From PALSA-612 sp963776375 (GTDB lineage: Bacteria > Actinomycetota > Thermoleophilia > Gaiellales > Gaiellaceae), in assembly GCA_963776375.1 (NCBI GenBank), contig CAVZMF010000005.1, positions 248,001 to 312,000 on the forward strand: 64,000 nt of DNA, in the 5' to 3' direction. The notes beneath the pieces were generated by a model, which saw nothing but the letters and a program-made list of their open reading frames with translations, was not told where the DNA came from and ran no database searches. This document shows positions 27,375-35,398 of this stretch, piece by piece. The position numbers and the translations under genes were made by a program. The number at the start of each line of letters is the position of its first letter. The stretch's first letter is position 1.

Positions 27375-28107
27375 ATGTCGGTTCGTCGTGTGCGGAAGGC
27401 CTACGAGCAGGTCGCCGACCAGCTCCGCGACCTGATCGTCAGCGGCCGGCTCGCGCGCGGCGAGCGGCTGCCCAACGAGACCGTGCTGGCGCGCGAGTTC
27501 GGCGTCAGCCGGGCGACCGTGCGCGAGGCCCTGCGGCTGCTCACCGCCCAGAGCCTGATCCGCACGGCGAAGGGAGCCGGCGGCGGCACGTACGTGACGA
27601 TGCCCACCGTCGACCACGTCTCGCAGTTCCTCAACTCGGCGCTCGAGCTGCTCGCCGCCGCGGAGCACGTGACGCTCGACGAGCTGCTCGAGGCCCGCGA
27701 GGCGCTCGAGGTGCCGGCCGCCCGCCTCGCGGCCGCCCGGCGGACGGAGCGCGACGTCGATCAGCTCCGGTCCTCGATCCCACCCGACCCCGGCACGCTC
27801 CCGCCGAACGAGCAGTTCGTCTACAACGCCGACTTCCACACGTCGCGTGATCGAGGCCTCCGGCAACTCGTTCCTGATGATGGCCGCGCAGCCGCTGTTC
27901 TCGATCCTGCAGACGAGCCTCGCGCGCTCGTCGCTCGGAGCCCGCTTCCACCAGGGCATCAACGACCAGCATCGGGCGATCGTGGCGGCGATCGACACCG
28001 GCAACGGGTCGGCGGCCGAGCGGGAGATGCGCTCGCACCTCGAGTACCTGCGCCCGCACTACGAGCGCACCTGGCGGTACGCGATCCGCGCGGCCGAGCA
28101 GGCATGA
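27375..28107 (+). CDS. GntR-family regulator, FCD (FadR) type (one frameshift)
   Basis: A regulator of about 243 residues. The winged-helix N-terminus is YEQVADQLRDLIVSGRL to FGVSRATVREALRLL with LIRTAKGAGGG. An all-helical FCD ligand domain follows, with EAREALEVPAARLAA and the C-terminal DQHRAIVAAIDTGNGSAAEREMRSHL. One extra base near 27843 splits the FCD domain. Such proteins are usually repressors released by a small carboxylate or metabolite. It is inside the operon whose promoter carries ATGTCAGACAT-type palindromes, so autoregulation plus control of the divergent operon and the ABC importer is proposed. Confidence 0.85.
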
Positions 28108-29033
28108 AGCTCGGGCCTGCACAGGGCTCCGGGCAGATGGTCGGCGGGCCGGCCGACCCGGGGTTCTTCAGGGCCGTGGCCGAGCTGGCCGAGGAGGTGG
28201 GCTACGACTCGCTCTGGGCCGGCGACCACGTCTCCTTCCACAACCCGATCCTCGACGTCACCGTCGCGCTCTCCTGCTTCGCCGCCCGCTCGGAGCGGAT
28301 CACGATCGGCGCGGCCGTCGTGCTCCTGCCGCTGCGGCACCCGTCGCTCGTCGCCCGCGAGTTCGCGTCGCTCGACTACCTCTCGGGCGGCCGGACGGTG
28401 CTGGGGGTCGGCGTCGGCGGCGAGGGCGGCAAGGACTTCGAGGCGGTCGGGGCCGACCCGCGCGAGCGCGGCGCGCGGACGGACGAGTCGATGCGCGCGC
28501 TGCGGGTGCTGTTCGCCGGGCCGGAGGCGTCGTTCTCGGGCCGCTTCTACGCGTTCGACGGCATCACGATCGAGCCGCAGCCTGTTCAGCCCGGCGGGCC
28601 TCCATTGTGGGTGGGCGGCGGCTCGGAGGCCGCGCGGCGGCGCGCAGGTGGGCTCGGCGACGGCTGGATGCCGATCTGGGCCTCGCCCGAGCGCTTCGCC
28701 GAGGGCCTCGCCGAGGTGCGCCGCCACGCGGAGGAGGCGGGCCGCGACCCGGGCTCGATCGCCGCCGCCGTCATGTGCCCGGCCCTCGTCGGCGAGGGGA
28801 GCCGGGAGCGGCTCGCGGCGCACCTCGAGCAGCGCTACCGCATGGAGGTGAAGCCGCACCTCGTCGACCGCTACTGCATCGCAGGCTCGGACGAGGAGTG
28901 CGCCGCGCGCGTCCGCGACTACGCGGCCGCCGGCGCCGAGCACGTGATCTTCAACATCGGCTGCGCGGCCGGGGACGAGCTCCTCGACCAGGCGCAGCGA
29001 CTGGCCTCGCTACTCACCGTGGAGGTGTCCTGA
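28104..29033 (+). CDS. LLM-class (probably F420-dependent) oxidoreductase
   Basis: A 309-residue luciferase-like TIM-barrel oxidoreductase. Typical segments are FFRAVAELAEEVGYDSLWAGDHV, RITIGAAVVLLPLRHP, LDYLSGGRTVLGVGVG, GPPLWVGGGSEAARRRAG and GDGWMPIWASPERF. Actinobacterial members of this set mostly use F420, some FMN. It overlaps GntR by 4 nt (ATGA) and the racemase-like gene by 1 nt. In this operon it may oxidise or reduce the heterocycle before ring opening; that role is a guess. Confidence 0.85.
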   Translation: MKLGPAQGSGQMVGGPADPGFFRAVAELAEEVGYDSLWAGDHVSFHNPILDVTVALSCFAARSERITIGAAVVLLPLRHPSLVAREFASLDYLSGGRTVLGVGVGGEGGKDFEAVGADPRERGARTDESMRALRVLFAGPEASFSGRFYAFDGITIEPQPVQPGGPPLWVGGGSEAARRRAGGLGDGWMPIWASPERFAEGLAEVRRHAEEAGRDPGSIAAAVMCPALVGEGSRERLAAHLEQRYRMEVKPHLVDRYCIAGSDEECAARVRDYAAAGAEHVIFNIGCAAGDELLDQAQRLASLLTVEVS

Positions 29034-29808
29034 TGGCTCGTGTCCTCGTCATCGTCCCGTTCCCGCTCGGAGAGTCCGGCATCGCCAACCGCGCCGCCCA
29101 GCTCGAGAAAGTCGAGCTCGGCCCCGGCGTCGAGTTCGACTTCCGCGGGCGTGCGCGCCGGCCCGGCGCTGCTCGACAGCGGCCACGACAGCGGTCTCGC
29201 GGAGGTGGCCCTGGCCGAGGTCGGCATCCGCGCGCAGGAGGAGGGCTACGACGCCGTCTGCATCGACACGATGAGCGACTCGGGCGTGGGCATCCTCCGC
29301 TCGCTCCTCGACATCCCCGTGATCGGCCCCGGCCGCGCGTCGTACCTGACCGCGCTCATGCTCGGCGACACGTTCTCGGTGCTGACGCAGTGGGACGGCT
29401 GGATCCCGCTCTACAAGAAGGGCATCCGCGACCTCGGGCTCGACGACCGCTGCGCGTCGATCCGTTCGATCAACGTGATGCCGGACGTCGACAACCTGCT
29501 CGGCGGCAAGGAAGAGGTCGTCTTCCCGCTGCTGCGCGACGCCGGCATGGCCTGCATCGAGGAGGACGGCGCGCAGGTGATCTGCATGGGCTCGACGACG
29601 ATGCACCAGGCCGTGCCGTACCTCCAGGCCGAGCTGCCGGTGCCGGTCATCAACCCCGGCCCGCTCAGCTACAAGCTCGCGGAGCTCGTCCTCGGCCTCG
29701 GGATCTCGCACTCGAAGAAGGGCGTGGCCGGCGCCGAACGTGCCCAAGCCGGAGATGCTGACGGCGATGATGGTCGCTGCCGCGGAGAGCGAACAGGTCG
29801 TGGCTTGA
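29033..29808 (+). CDS. Asp/Glu/hydantoin racemase-fold protein lacking both catalytic cysteines (two frameshifts)
   Basis: A protein of about 257 residues from the Asp/Glu/hydantoin racemase superfamily after removing extra bases near 29128 and 29733. The duplicated fold is visible: VLVIVPFPLGES, the first active-site loop YDAVCIDTMSDSG, and the second VICMGSTTMHQAVPYL. In hydantoin and allantoin racemases these loops carry the catalytic cysteines (GCFxDP and LGCAGM); here they read DTMSDSG and MGSTTMH, so both cysteines are replaced by Thr or Ser. It may be a non-racemising relative. It is located between the LLM oxidoreductase and CoA-transferase III with overlaps on both sides. Confidence 0.78.
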
Positions 29809-31019
29809 AGCTGCCGCTCGCGGACATCCGAGTCCTCGCGGTCGAGCAGTTCGGCGCCGGCCCGTGGGGGACGCTGCAGCTCGCCGACCTCGGCGCCGAG
29901 GTGATCAAGATCGAGGACCCGCGCTCGGGCGGCGACGTCTGCCGCTACGTGCCGCCGTTCCAGGAGGGCGAGGACTCGCTCTTCTTCGAGACCTTCAACC
30001 GCAACAAGAAGTCGGTCTCGCTCGACCTCCGGCACCCGGACGCACGGCCGGTGTTCCACGAGCTCGTACGCGCCTCCGACGCCGTCTACTCGAACCTCCG
30101 CGGCGACCAGCCCGCGCGGCTCGGCCTGACCTACGACCAGCTGAAGGGCGTCAACCCGCGCGTCGTCTGCTGCTCGCTGTCCGGCTTCGGGATGACCGGG
30201 CCGAGGGCCGCGGAAGGCGGCTACGACTACATGATGCAGGGGCTCGCGGGCTGGCAGATGCTGACCGGCGAGCCCGACGGGCCGCCGACGAAGAGCGGCC
30301 TCTCGCTCGTCGACCTCTCGGGCGGGTACGCGTCCGCGATCGCGCTGCTCGCGGGCATCTGGCGGGCGCGCCGCGACGGCGTCGGCTGCGACTGCGACGT
30401 CTCGCTGTTCGAGACCGCGCTGCAGGAGCTGATGTACGTGGGGACGTTCGCGGCCACGAAGGGCTATGTGCCGCCGCGTCGGCGCAACTCGGCGCACCCG
30501 TCGATCGTGCCCTTCCAGAACTTCCGCGCCGCGGACGGCTGGATCGTCATCGGCGGCGCGAAGCAGAAGTTCTGGGAGCGGCTGTGCGAGGTCATGGGCG
30601 AGCCGGAGCTGGCCTTGGACCCGCGCTTCGCGACGATGGCCGCGCGGGACGAGAACCGGGACGAGCTGCTGCCGGTCCTCGACGAGCTCTTCGCCCGCCG
30701 CACGGTGGACGAGTGGCTGGCGCTGCTCGTGCCCGCGGGCATCCCGGCGGCGAGGGTGAACGGCGTTCCCGAGGCGCTCGACGACCCGCAGGCGCTCGCC
30801 CGCGGGGCCGTGGTCGAGCACGAGCATCCCACGCTGGGGACGGTGCGCACGATGCGCACGGCGCTGCGCGTGTCCGACGGCGAGCGGGCGCCGGCGCGCG
30901 GGCCGTTCCGCGGCGAGCACACCGAGGAGCTGCTGTCCGAGCTGTGCGGCTATCCGCCGGAACGGATCGCGGCGCTGCGGGACGCAGGTGTCTTCGGCGA
31001 GGTGGAGGTGACCGCATGA
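29805..31019 (+). CDS. CoA-transferase family III (CaiB/BaiF)
   Basis: A 404-residue class III CoA-transferase, starting at a TTG that overlaps the racemase stop (TTGA). The N-terminal signature is RVLAVEQFGAGPWGTLQLADLGAEVIKIEDP, split here as VEQFGAGPWGTLQLADLGAE and VIKIEDP. FNRNKKSVSLDL and the catalytic-Asp region SGLSLVDLSGGYASAIA follow. It activates a carboxylate by taking CoA from a donor thioester. It is probably the entry point to the acyl-CoA operon across the divergent promoter. The carboxylate is unknown. Confidence 0.9.
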   Translation: MKLPLADIRVLAVEQFGAGPWGTLQLADLGAEVIKIEDPRSGGDVCRYVPPFQEGEDSLFFETFNRNKKSVSLDLRHPDARPVFHELVRASDAVYSNLRGDQPARLGLTYDQLKGVNPRVVCCSLSGFGMTGPRAAEGGYDYMMQGLAGWQMLTGEPDGPPTKSGLSLVDLSGGYASAIALLAGIWRARRDGVGCDCDVSLFETALQELMYVGTFAATKGYVPPRRRNSAHPSIVPFQNFRAADGWIVIGGAKQKFWERLCEVMGEPELALDPRFATMAARDENRDELLPVLDELFARRTVDEWLALLVPAGIPAARVNGVPEALDDPQALARGAVVEHEHPTLGTVRTMRTALRVSDGERAPARGPFRGEHTEELLSELCGYPPERIAALRDAGVFGEVEVTA

Positions 31020-31906
31020 GGGATTTCGTCGGCTACGGAGCGAATCCGCCCGACCCGCAGTGGCCCGGGGGCGCGCGGCTCGCGCTGAATTTCGTCCTCA
31101 ACTACGAGGAGGGCGGCGAGAGCACGCCGCTCGAGGGCGACCCGGCGTCCGAGTCGTTCCTGCACGAGGTGGTGGGCTCTCCGCCGACGGTCGGCCGGCG
31201 CAACCTGAACACCGAGTCGATGTTCGAGTACGGCAGCCGCGCCGGCTTCTGGCGCGTGCACCGGATCTTCGCGAAGCACGGGCTCCCGCTGACCGTGTAC
31301 GCCGTGGGCCAGGCGCTCGAGCGCAACCCGGAGGCGGCGCGGGCGATGGTCGACTCCGGCTGGGAGGTGGCGAGCCACGGCTGGCGCTGGATCGACTACA
31401 TGGAGATGCCCGAGGACGAGGAGCGCGAGCACATCGAACGTGCGATCGCGGCGATCGAGGGCGCGACCGGGCAGCGCCCGGTGGGCTGGTACACGGGCCG
31501 GATCTCCGACAACACGCGCCGGCTCGTCGTCGAGGAGGGCGGCTTCCTCTACGACTCGGACTCGTACGCCGACGAACTGCCCTACTGGGTCGATGTCGCC
31601 GGGCAGCAGCATCTCGTGATCCCGTACACGCTCGACGCCAACGACTTCAAGTTCCTGCTCGTCAACGGCTTCGTGACCGGCGACCAGTTCTACGAGTACC
31701 TCGTCGACGCAGTCGACCAGCTGCGCGAGGACGGTGGCCGGATGCTCTCGGTCGGCCTGCACTGCCGGATCATCGGCCGCCCCGGCCGCGCCCCGGCGCT
31801 GGACAGGTTCCTCGCCTACGTGAAGGAGCACGACGACGTGTGGGTCACGACCCGCGCCGAGATCGCGAAGCACTGGCGCGAGCACAATCCGCCGCCCGGC
31901 TCGTAA
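31016..31906 (+). CDS. puuE: Allantoinase PuuE-like
   Basis: A 296-residue metal-dependent amidohydrolase of the polysaccharide-deacetylase fold. The N-terminus GYGANPPDPQWPGGARLAL and the following NFVLNYEEGGE are characteristic of PuuE, the cofactor-independent allantoinase of urate catabolism. ESMFEYGSRAGFWR, SHGWRWIDY and GLHCRIIGRPGR are further PuuE landmarks. It would open allantoin to allantoate, which the M20 hydrolases at 2137 or 51105 could take further. Its ATG overlaps the CoA-transferase stop. It is the last gene of the long plus-strand operon. Confidence 0.9.
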   Translation: MRDFVGYGANPPDPQWPGGARLALNFVLNYEEGGESTPLEGDPASESFLHEVVGSPPTVGRRNLNTESMFEYGSRAGFWRVHRIFAKHGLPLTVYAVGQALERNPEAARAMVDSGWEVASHGWRWIDYMEMPEDEEREHIERAIAAIEGATGQRPVGWYTGRISDNTRRLVVEEGGFLYDSDSYADELPYWVDVAGQQHLVIPYTLDANDFKFLLVNGFVTGDQFYEYLVDAVDQLREDGGRMLSVGLHCRIIGRPGRAPALDRFLAYVKEHDDVWVTTRAEIAKHWREHNPPPGS

Positions 31907-31981
31907 GTCTGCGGCTTTCCCCGATGGCAAACGGAGGCAGGTGCGATCGAATTGCCGTGCACTCGTGAGGAGGTGATCAGC

Positions 31982-32395
31982 ATGCCCACCGAGATCTTCG
32001 GGCAGCACGAGCGTGTGGCCCCCGAGCAGGTTCCCGCGAGCCGCGAGGTGGAGGCAGAGGAGTCCCTGCGGGCGGAGGCGATCGAGCAGATCGGCCGCGA
32101 GCGCCGTTTCAAGGTTCACCTGATCGTGATCGCGGTCGTGACGCCTCTGGTCGGCCTGGCCTGGATGCTGACGGAGTACTACACGGCGCACTCGTCGCAC
32201 GCGTGGCCGAGCTCGTTCGCGGACGCTCCCGCCGACAGGCCCGGCGTGTGGAGCACGTGGTTCTTCTACTTCGTCGGCGCCATGCTCCTGGTCATCGCGA
32301 TCGACGCGTACAGGACGTACGCGAAGCCCTACATGCGTCGGCCGCCGTCGAAGGCCGACGTCGACCGCCAGGTCGACCGTCTGAAGTCGCGCTGA
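31982..32395 (+). CDS. 2TM-domain membrane protein
   Basis: A 137-residue protein with an acidic helical N-terminus (~45 residues), two transmembrane segments (VHLIVIAVVTPLVGLAWML and WSTWFFYFVGAMLLVIAIDA) joined by a short loop, and a basic tail. This is the actinobacterial 2TM-domain layout, of unknown function. The Shine-Dalgarno GGAGGTGATC, 4 nt before the ATG, is almost fully complementary to a 16S 3' end, implying strong translation. A perfect hairpin terminates it. Confidence 0.8.
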   Translation: MPTEIFGQHERVAPEQVPASREVEAEESLRAEAIEQIGRERRFKVHLIVIAVVTPLVGLAWMLTEYYTAHSSHAWPSSFADAPADRPGVWSTWFFYFVGAMLLVIAIDAYRTYAKPYMRRPPSKADVDRQVDRLKSR

Positions 32396-32420
32396 GTGCC
32401 GGGGGCGTCGCCCCCGGCAC
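32396..32420 (+). terminator. Hairpin terminator after 2TM gene
   Basis: GTGCCGGGGG-CGTCG-CCCCCGGCAC, a perfect 10-bp stem with a 5-nt loop beginning at the base after the TGA. There is no U tract, as is common in high-GC actinobacteria. Confidence 0.65.
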
Positions 32421-32429
32421 CCGCCCGAT

Positions 32430-32541
32430 CTACCCGGCGTCGAGCGCGCCCCTGAAGAAGCCGGTCACGATCCGCCCCTGGTCAGGCCCACTCAGCTCGT
32501 AGGTAGATCCGGGTCTCGTCCGCGAGCCGCGCGTAGGGCAT
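32430..32541 (-). pseudogene. N-terminal remnant of an alpha/beta hydrolase
   Basis: On the minus strand MPYARLADETRIY joins YELSGPDQGRIVTG if one extra base near 32508 is removed, then ends at TAG after about 36 codons. The opening resembles the first strand of alpha/beta hydrolases. No downstream domain remains, so this looks like a decayed gene start. The match is short and could be chance. Confidence 0.35.
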
Positions 32542-32559
32542 GCTACGGCCGAGATGAGG

Positions 32560-32751
32560 TCAGTCCCACGACCGGCCGACGCGATCCCAGGCGACGTCGC
32601 TGGGCTTCCACTCGGTGTTGATCGGCGACCACAGGCGGGTGACCTTCTTCGCGCCGCACTTCGGGCACGGAGGCGAGGGCTTGTCGGAGGTCGCGAGGTA
32701 CTCGTCGAACCGCTCGTCGCACGTCTCGCACCGGTACTCGTAGATCGGCAT
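32560..32751 (-). CDS. FmdB-family zinc-ribbon protein
   Basis: A 63-residue protein starting MPIYEYRCETCDERFDEY, with a second pair in CPKCGAKKVTRLW: the FmdB regulatory zinc-ribbon signature with two CxxC motifs. In methylotrophs FmdB is linked to formamidase/acetamidase expression, and such proteins often neighbour amidase genes, as here. Its start lies 1 nt from the GTG of the divergent small ORF. Confidence 0.88.
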   Translation of the reverse strand: MPIYEYRCETCDERFDEYLATSDKPSPPCPKCGAKKVTRLWSPINTEWKPSDVAWDRVGRSWD

Positions 32752-32752
32752 C

Positions 32753-32932
32753 GTGAGCGAGTCTAGCCCGTCATCGCCTGCCCCGTCGGTCGAGTTCCTC
32801 CGCGCAAAGGCCGCTCAGCAGGGAGTTTTCGTCGAGCATGACGACCTGGTCGCCGTGCTCGGCTTCCTGGAAATCGTGCTGCCGAAGCTCGCGGAGATCG
32901 AGGAGCGCCTGCCTCCGGAGATCCCGGCATGA
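32753..32932 (+). CDS. Small helical protein upstream of amidase
   Basis: A 59-residue ORF from a GTG at 32753. After a Ser/Pro-rich start it has an amphipathic helical stretch, LRAKAAQQGVFVEHDDLVAV then LGFLEIVLPKLAEIEERLPPE. Its TGA overlaps an ATG (ATGAGCGTC at 32929), and the same GAGCGTC follows the real amidase start at 33159, as if repeat array D had been inserted between the two genes. It could be a small partner subunit such as those of AtzE/GatA-type amidases, but I see no clear homology. Confidence 0.45.
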   Translation: MSESSPSSPAPSVEFLRAKAAQQGVFVEHDDLVAVLGFLEIVLPKLAEIEERLPPEIPA

Positions 32933-32959
32933 GCGTCGCTCGCCTTTGGCTCGCTCCCG

Positions 32960-33122
32960 TGGGGGAAACCATGTTTCGAGCGTGGGGGAAACCGTTCCCC
33001 CACGAGCCCCCTTCTTTCAGAGGAGGGGGAACACGGGGGAAGTCCCCCGTGCGCAAACCATGTTCCCCCACGGACCCCCTTCTTCCAGAGGCCGATCCTG
33101 TGGGGGAACCTCCCGGTTCCCC
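32960..33122 (+). repeat. Dispersed palindromic repeat array, copy D
   Basis: At least four hairpin units in tandem, built on GTGGGGGAAACC and its complement plus CCCCCTTCTT(T/C)CAGAGG linkers, e.g. CGTGGGGGAAACC / GTTCCCCCACG at 32981-33004, CACGGGGGAA / CCCCCGTG, and GTGGGGGAACC / GGTTCCCC near 33100-33120. The array is flanked by inverted GCCTTTGG / CCAAAGG. It separates the small ORF from the amidase and is the densest copy of the family in the window. Confidence 0.8.
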
Positions 33123-33158
33123 TGGACCCCTCCCCGCTCATGCGCCAAAGGACAGCGC

Positions 33159-34502
33159 GTGAGCGTCACGGAGGTCGCCCTCAGGATCCGTGCCGGCGTC
33201 CTCTCGCCGCGTGAGGCCGTCGAGTCGTACCTGGAGCGGATCGAGCAGGTCGACGGCGCGCTCAATGCCTACATATCCGTGCGCGCCGAGGAGGCGCTGG
33301 CCGAGGCCGAGAACGCGCCCGACGGCCCGCTGCGCGGCGTGCCCGTCGCGGTCAAGGACGTGATCGACGTCGCCGGAACGGCCACGACCGCGGCGTCCAA
33401 GGTTCTCGAGGGCGACGTCTCCCCGCGCGACGCCCTGTGCGTCGAGCGGCTGCGCCGCGCAGGCGCGATCGTGCTCGGCAAGCTCAACACCCACGAGTTC
33501 GCCTTCGGCGCGATGACGACCAGCAAGCACTTCGGCGCCGCCCACAACCCGTGGGCGCTCGACCGCATTTGCGGCGGCTCGAGCGGCGGGAGCGGCGCCG
33601 CCGCCGCAGCGGATCTCGCCGCCGGGACGCTCGGGACCGACACCGCCGGCTCGATCCGCATCCCGGCTTGTCTCTGCGGCGTCACCGGGCTCCGCCCGAC
33701 GACCGGCCTCGTGCCCACGGACGGCGTCGTCCCCGTCTCCTGGTCGCTGGACACGGTCGGCCCGATCTCGCGCTCCGCCGAGGACTGCGCGCTGCTTCTC
33801 GGCGCGCTCACGGGCGAGCCGATCGAGCTCGTCGAGGGCGTCCGCGGGCTGCGGATCGGCGTGATCGACGAGCTCTTCGACCGCGCCGATCCGGCCGTCG
33901 CCGGCGAGGTACGCGGGGCGGTCGACGAGCTGCGCGGCCTCGGCGCGAAGGTCGAGCACGTCGAGGTGCCGTTGCTCGAGGAGGCGGGGACGATCACGCA
34001 GCTGCTCATGCTCCCGGAGGCCGCGGAGGTGCACCTGCCGTGGATGCGCGCGCAGCTCGCCGACTACGGTGACGACGTCAGGGCACGCCTGCTCGCCGGC
34101 CTGCTGCTCCCGGCCACGGCGCACGTGACCGGGCTTCGCGCGCGCCGCTGGTTCTGCGACGAGCTGAGCGCGCTCTTCGACCGGGTCGACCTGCTCGCGG
34201 CACCGGAGATGCCGATCGTCGCGCCTCCGATCGGCGAGAACGAGATCGAGGTGCAGGGCACGCGCATGCCGTACCGGCTCGCGCTGATCCCGTTCAACTC
34301 GCCCTGGGCGCTGGCCGGGCTGCCGGCGGCCAGCGTGCCGGCGGGCTTCGTCGACGGCTTGCCGGTCGGCCTGGCGCTCGTCGGCAGGCCGCGCGAAGAG
34401 CCGACCGTCCTCCGGGCCGCCCACACGTTCCAGGGCGCCACCGACTGGCACGAGCGGCGTCCGCCGCAGGCCGAGATCCAGACGGCCGCGTCCGCCGTAT
34501 GA
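33159..34502 (+). CDS. Amidase-signature family amidase
   Basis: A 447-residue amidase with the Ser-cisSer-Lys triad. Lys is in GVPVAVKDVIDVAG (~residue 68), the Ser-rich loop is CGGSSGGSGAAAAADLAAG (~145), and the nucleophile region is LGTDTAGSIRIPACLCG (~167). C-terminal FNSPWALAGLPAASVPAGF is typical. It hydrolyses a small amide, or with a partner a carboxybiuret-like compound. The GTG start at 33159 directly follows repeat array D and has AAAGGACAG upstream. The substrate is not defined. Confidence 0.88.
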   Translation: MSVTEVALRIRAGVLSPREAVESYLERIEQVDGALNAYISVRAEEALAEAENAPDGPLRGVPVAVKDVIDVAGTATTAASKVLEGDVSPRDALCVERLRRAGAIVLGKLNTHEFAFGAMTTSKHFGAAHNPWALDRICGGSSGGSGAAAAADLAAGTLGTDTAGSIRIPACLCGVTGLRPTTGLVPTDGVVPVSWSLDTVGPISRSAEDCALLLGALTGEPIELVEGVRGLRIGVIDELFDRADPAVAGEVRGAVDELRGLGAKVEHVEVPLLEEAGTITQLLMLPEAAEVHLPWMRAQLADYGDDVRARLLAGLLLPATAHVTGLRARRWFCDELSALFDRVDLLAAPEMPIVAPPIGENEIEVQGTRMPYRLALIPFNSPWALAGLPAASVPAGFVDGLPVGLALVGRPREEPTVLRAAHTFQGATDWHERRPPQAEIQTAASAV

Positions 34503-34536
34503 GAGACGTGCCGTTTCGCGCTACTCTCTGCACAAT

Positions 34537-34920
34537 GTGACGACCAGGCGATTCGGGCTGGCGCTCGTGGCGGCACTCGCAGTGGCCGTCCTCTCGGTTT
34601 CGGCCGCAGGGTCGACGACGCCGATCAAGCGCACCGTGCTTCTCGTCGTCGAGGGGAAGGGCAAGGTCACGAGCACGCCGCGCGGCATCACCTGCCCCCG
34701 CACCTGTCACAACTTCTTCCCCAAGGACAGCCGCGTTCGCCTGCTCGCACACCCGGCCCCGGGATGGCGCGTGGCGCGCTGGAGCGGCCAGTGCACGGGG
34801 AAGTCGGTGCACTGCGACTTCTGGCTCACGACCGACCACGAGTGCTCGGCTCAGCTCTGCGCGGTCGGCTCCTTCGGCGTCCACGTCGTCTTCGTCCGGC
34901 GCGCCTCGGGGCTCGCCTAG
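34537..34920 (+). CDS. Secreted protein with a bacterial-repeat (InlB-like) module
   Basis: A 127-residue protein from a GTG at 34537 with a clear signal peptide (residues 1-24, ending VSAAGS). The mature part follows the pattern GKVTSTPRGITCPRTCHNFF, RVRLLAHPAPGWRVARWSGQC, with six further cysteines or paired positions. This is the short beta-module found in secreted actinobacterial proteins (G.V.S.P.GI.C...C...F). A TACTCT box lies 9 nt before the start, so the transcript may be nearly leaderless. Binding function unknown. Confidence 0.75.
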   Translation: MTTRRFGLALVAALAVAVLSVSAAGSTTPIKRTVLLVVEGKGKVTSTPRGITCPRTCHNFFPKDSRVRLLAHPAPGWRVARWSGQCTGKSVHCDFWLTTDHECSAQLCAVGSFGVHVVFVRRASGLA

Positions 34921-35022
34921 GTCAACGCTCCCCCGAACGAGGGATTTTCCTGGCACAGAGCCGGGTTTCGGTGTATCCAACCGGTACACGGTACTCAGGG
35001 GAAGGACAGGGAGGTTTCGATC

Positions 35023-35199
35023 TTGGAACGTGGCACGCGCCGTCTGCTCTACGACCTCAAGGCGCTGGGTCGCGCCCTGGAGGACCGGGTTTCTGCCCGG
35101 GAGCGCCTGAACCGCGAGCTGGATCCGAACATGATTCGCAAGCTGCTCCCGACGGGCGGGGGCCGTCGATCGAGCGGCCGTCGCCGGCACGTCGCGTGA
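35023..35199 (+). CDS. Small basic protein, TTG start
   Basis: A 58-residue ORF from TTG at 35023, chosen because GGGAGGTTTCGATC places a ribosome-binding site 8-9 nt upstream. It is rich in Arg and Leu (RGTRRLLYDLKALGRALEDR, then RERLNRELDPNMIRKLLP) and ends in a Gly/Arg tail. The central part looks helical. No family recognised; it could bind nucleic acid. A GTGTAT...TACAC inverted repeat lies about 40 nt upstream. Confidence 0.5.
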   Translation: MERGTRRLLYDLKALGRALEDRVSARERLNRELDPNMIRKLLPTGGGRRSSGRRRHVA

Positions 35200-35342
35200 G
35201 GCTGTAGCCAGCGGGTTCAACCCAGAGCCCCCGGCAGGCGTCGAGGACAAGAGCCACTCCCCGTCGCGCGGAAGTCGGACAGGCCTCGTGTCTTTCGGGC
35301 GAGCGAACAAAGAGACAAGAAGCGGAATCGCGAAGAGAGGAT

Positions 35343-35374
35343 GCGCGAGCGGGCCTTCGAAGGCCCGCTCGCGC
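35343..35374. terminator. Bidirectional terminator, perfect 32-bp palindrome
   Basis: GCGCGAGCGGGCCTTC followed by its exact reverse complement GAAGGCCCGCTCGCGC. It lies between the small basic protein (+) and the repeat protein (-) and can serve both. The rest of 35200-35398 shows no gene. Confidence 0.75.
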
Positions 35375-35398
35375 GCAGGGAGGGCAACCCCCTGTGTT

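Noticed and set aside
25468..29735. Programmed +1 frameshifting
   Set aside because: The break sites share no slippery heptamer or stop-codon context and affect unrelated genes; sequence error fits better.
32960..33122. CRISPR array
   Set aside because: Units are palindromic, irregular in spacing and have no spacers of constant length; no cas genes are present.
35205..35260. tRNA-like GGGTTCAACCC segment
   Set aside because: The T-loop would have only five bases, and no acceptor, D or anticodon arms can be drawn around it.
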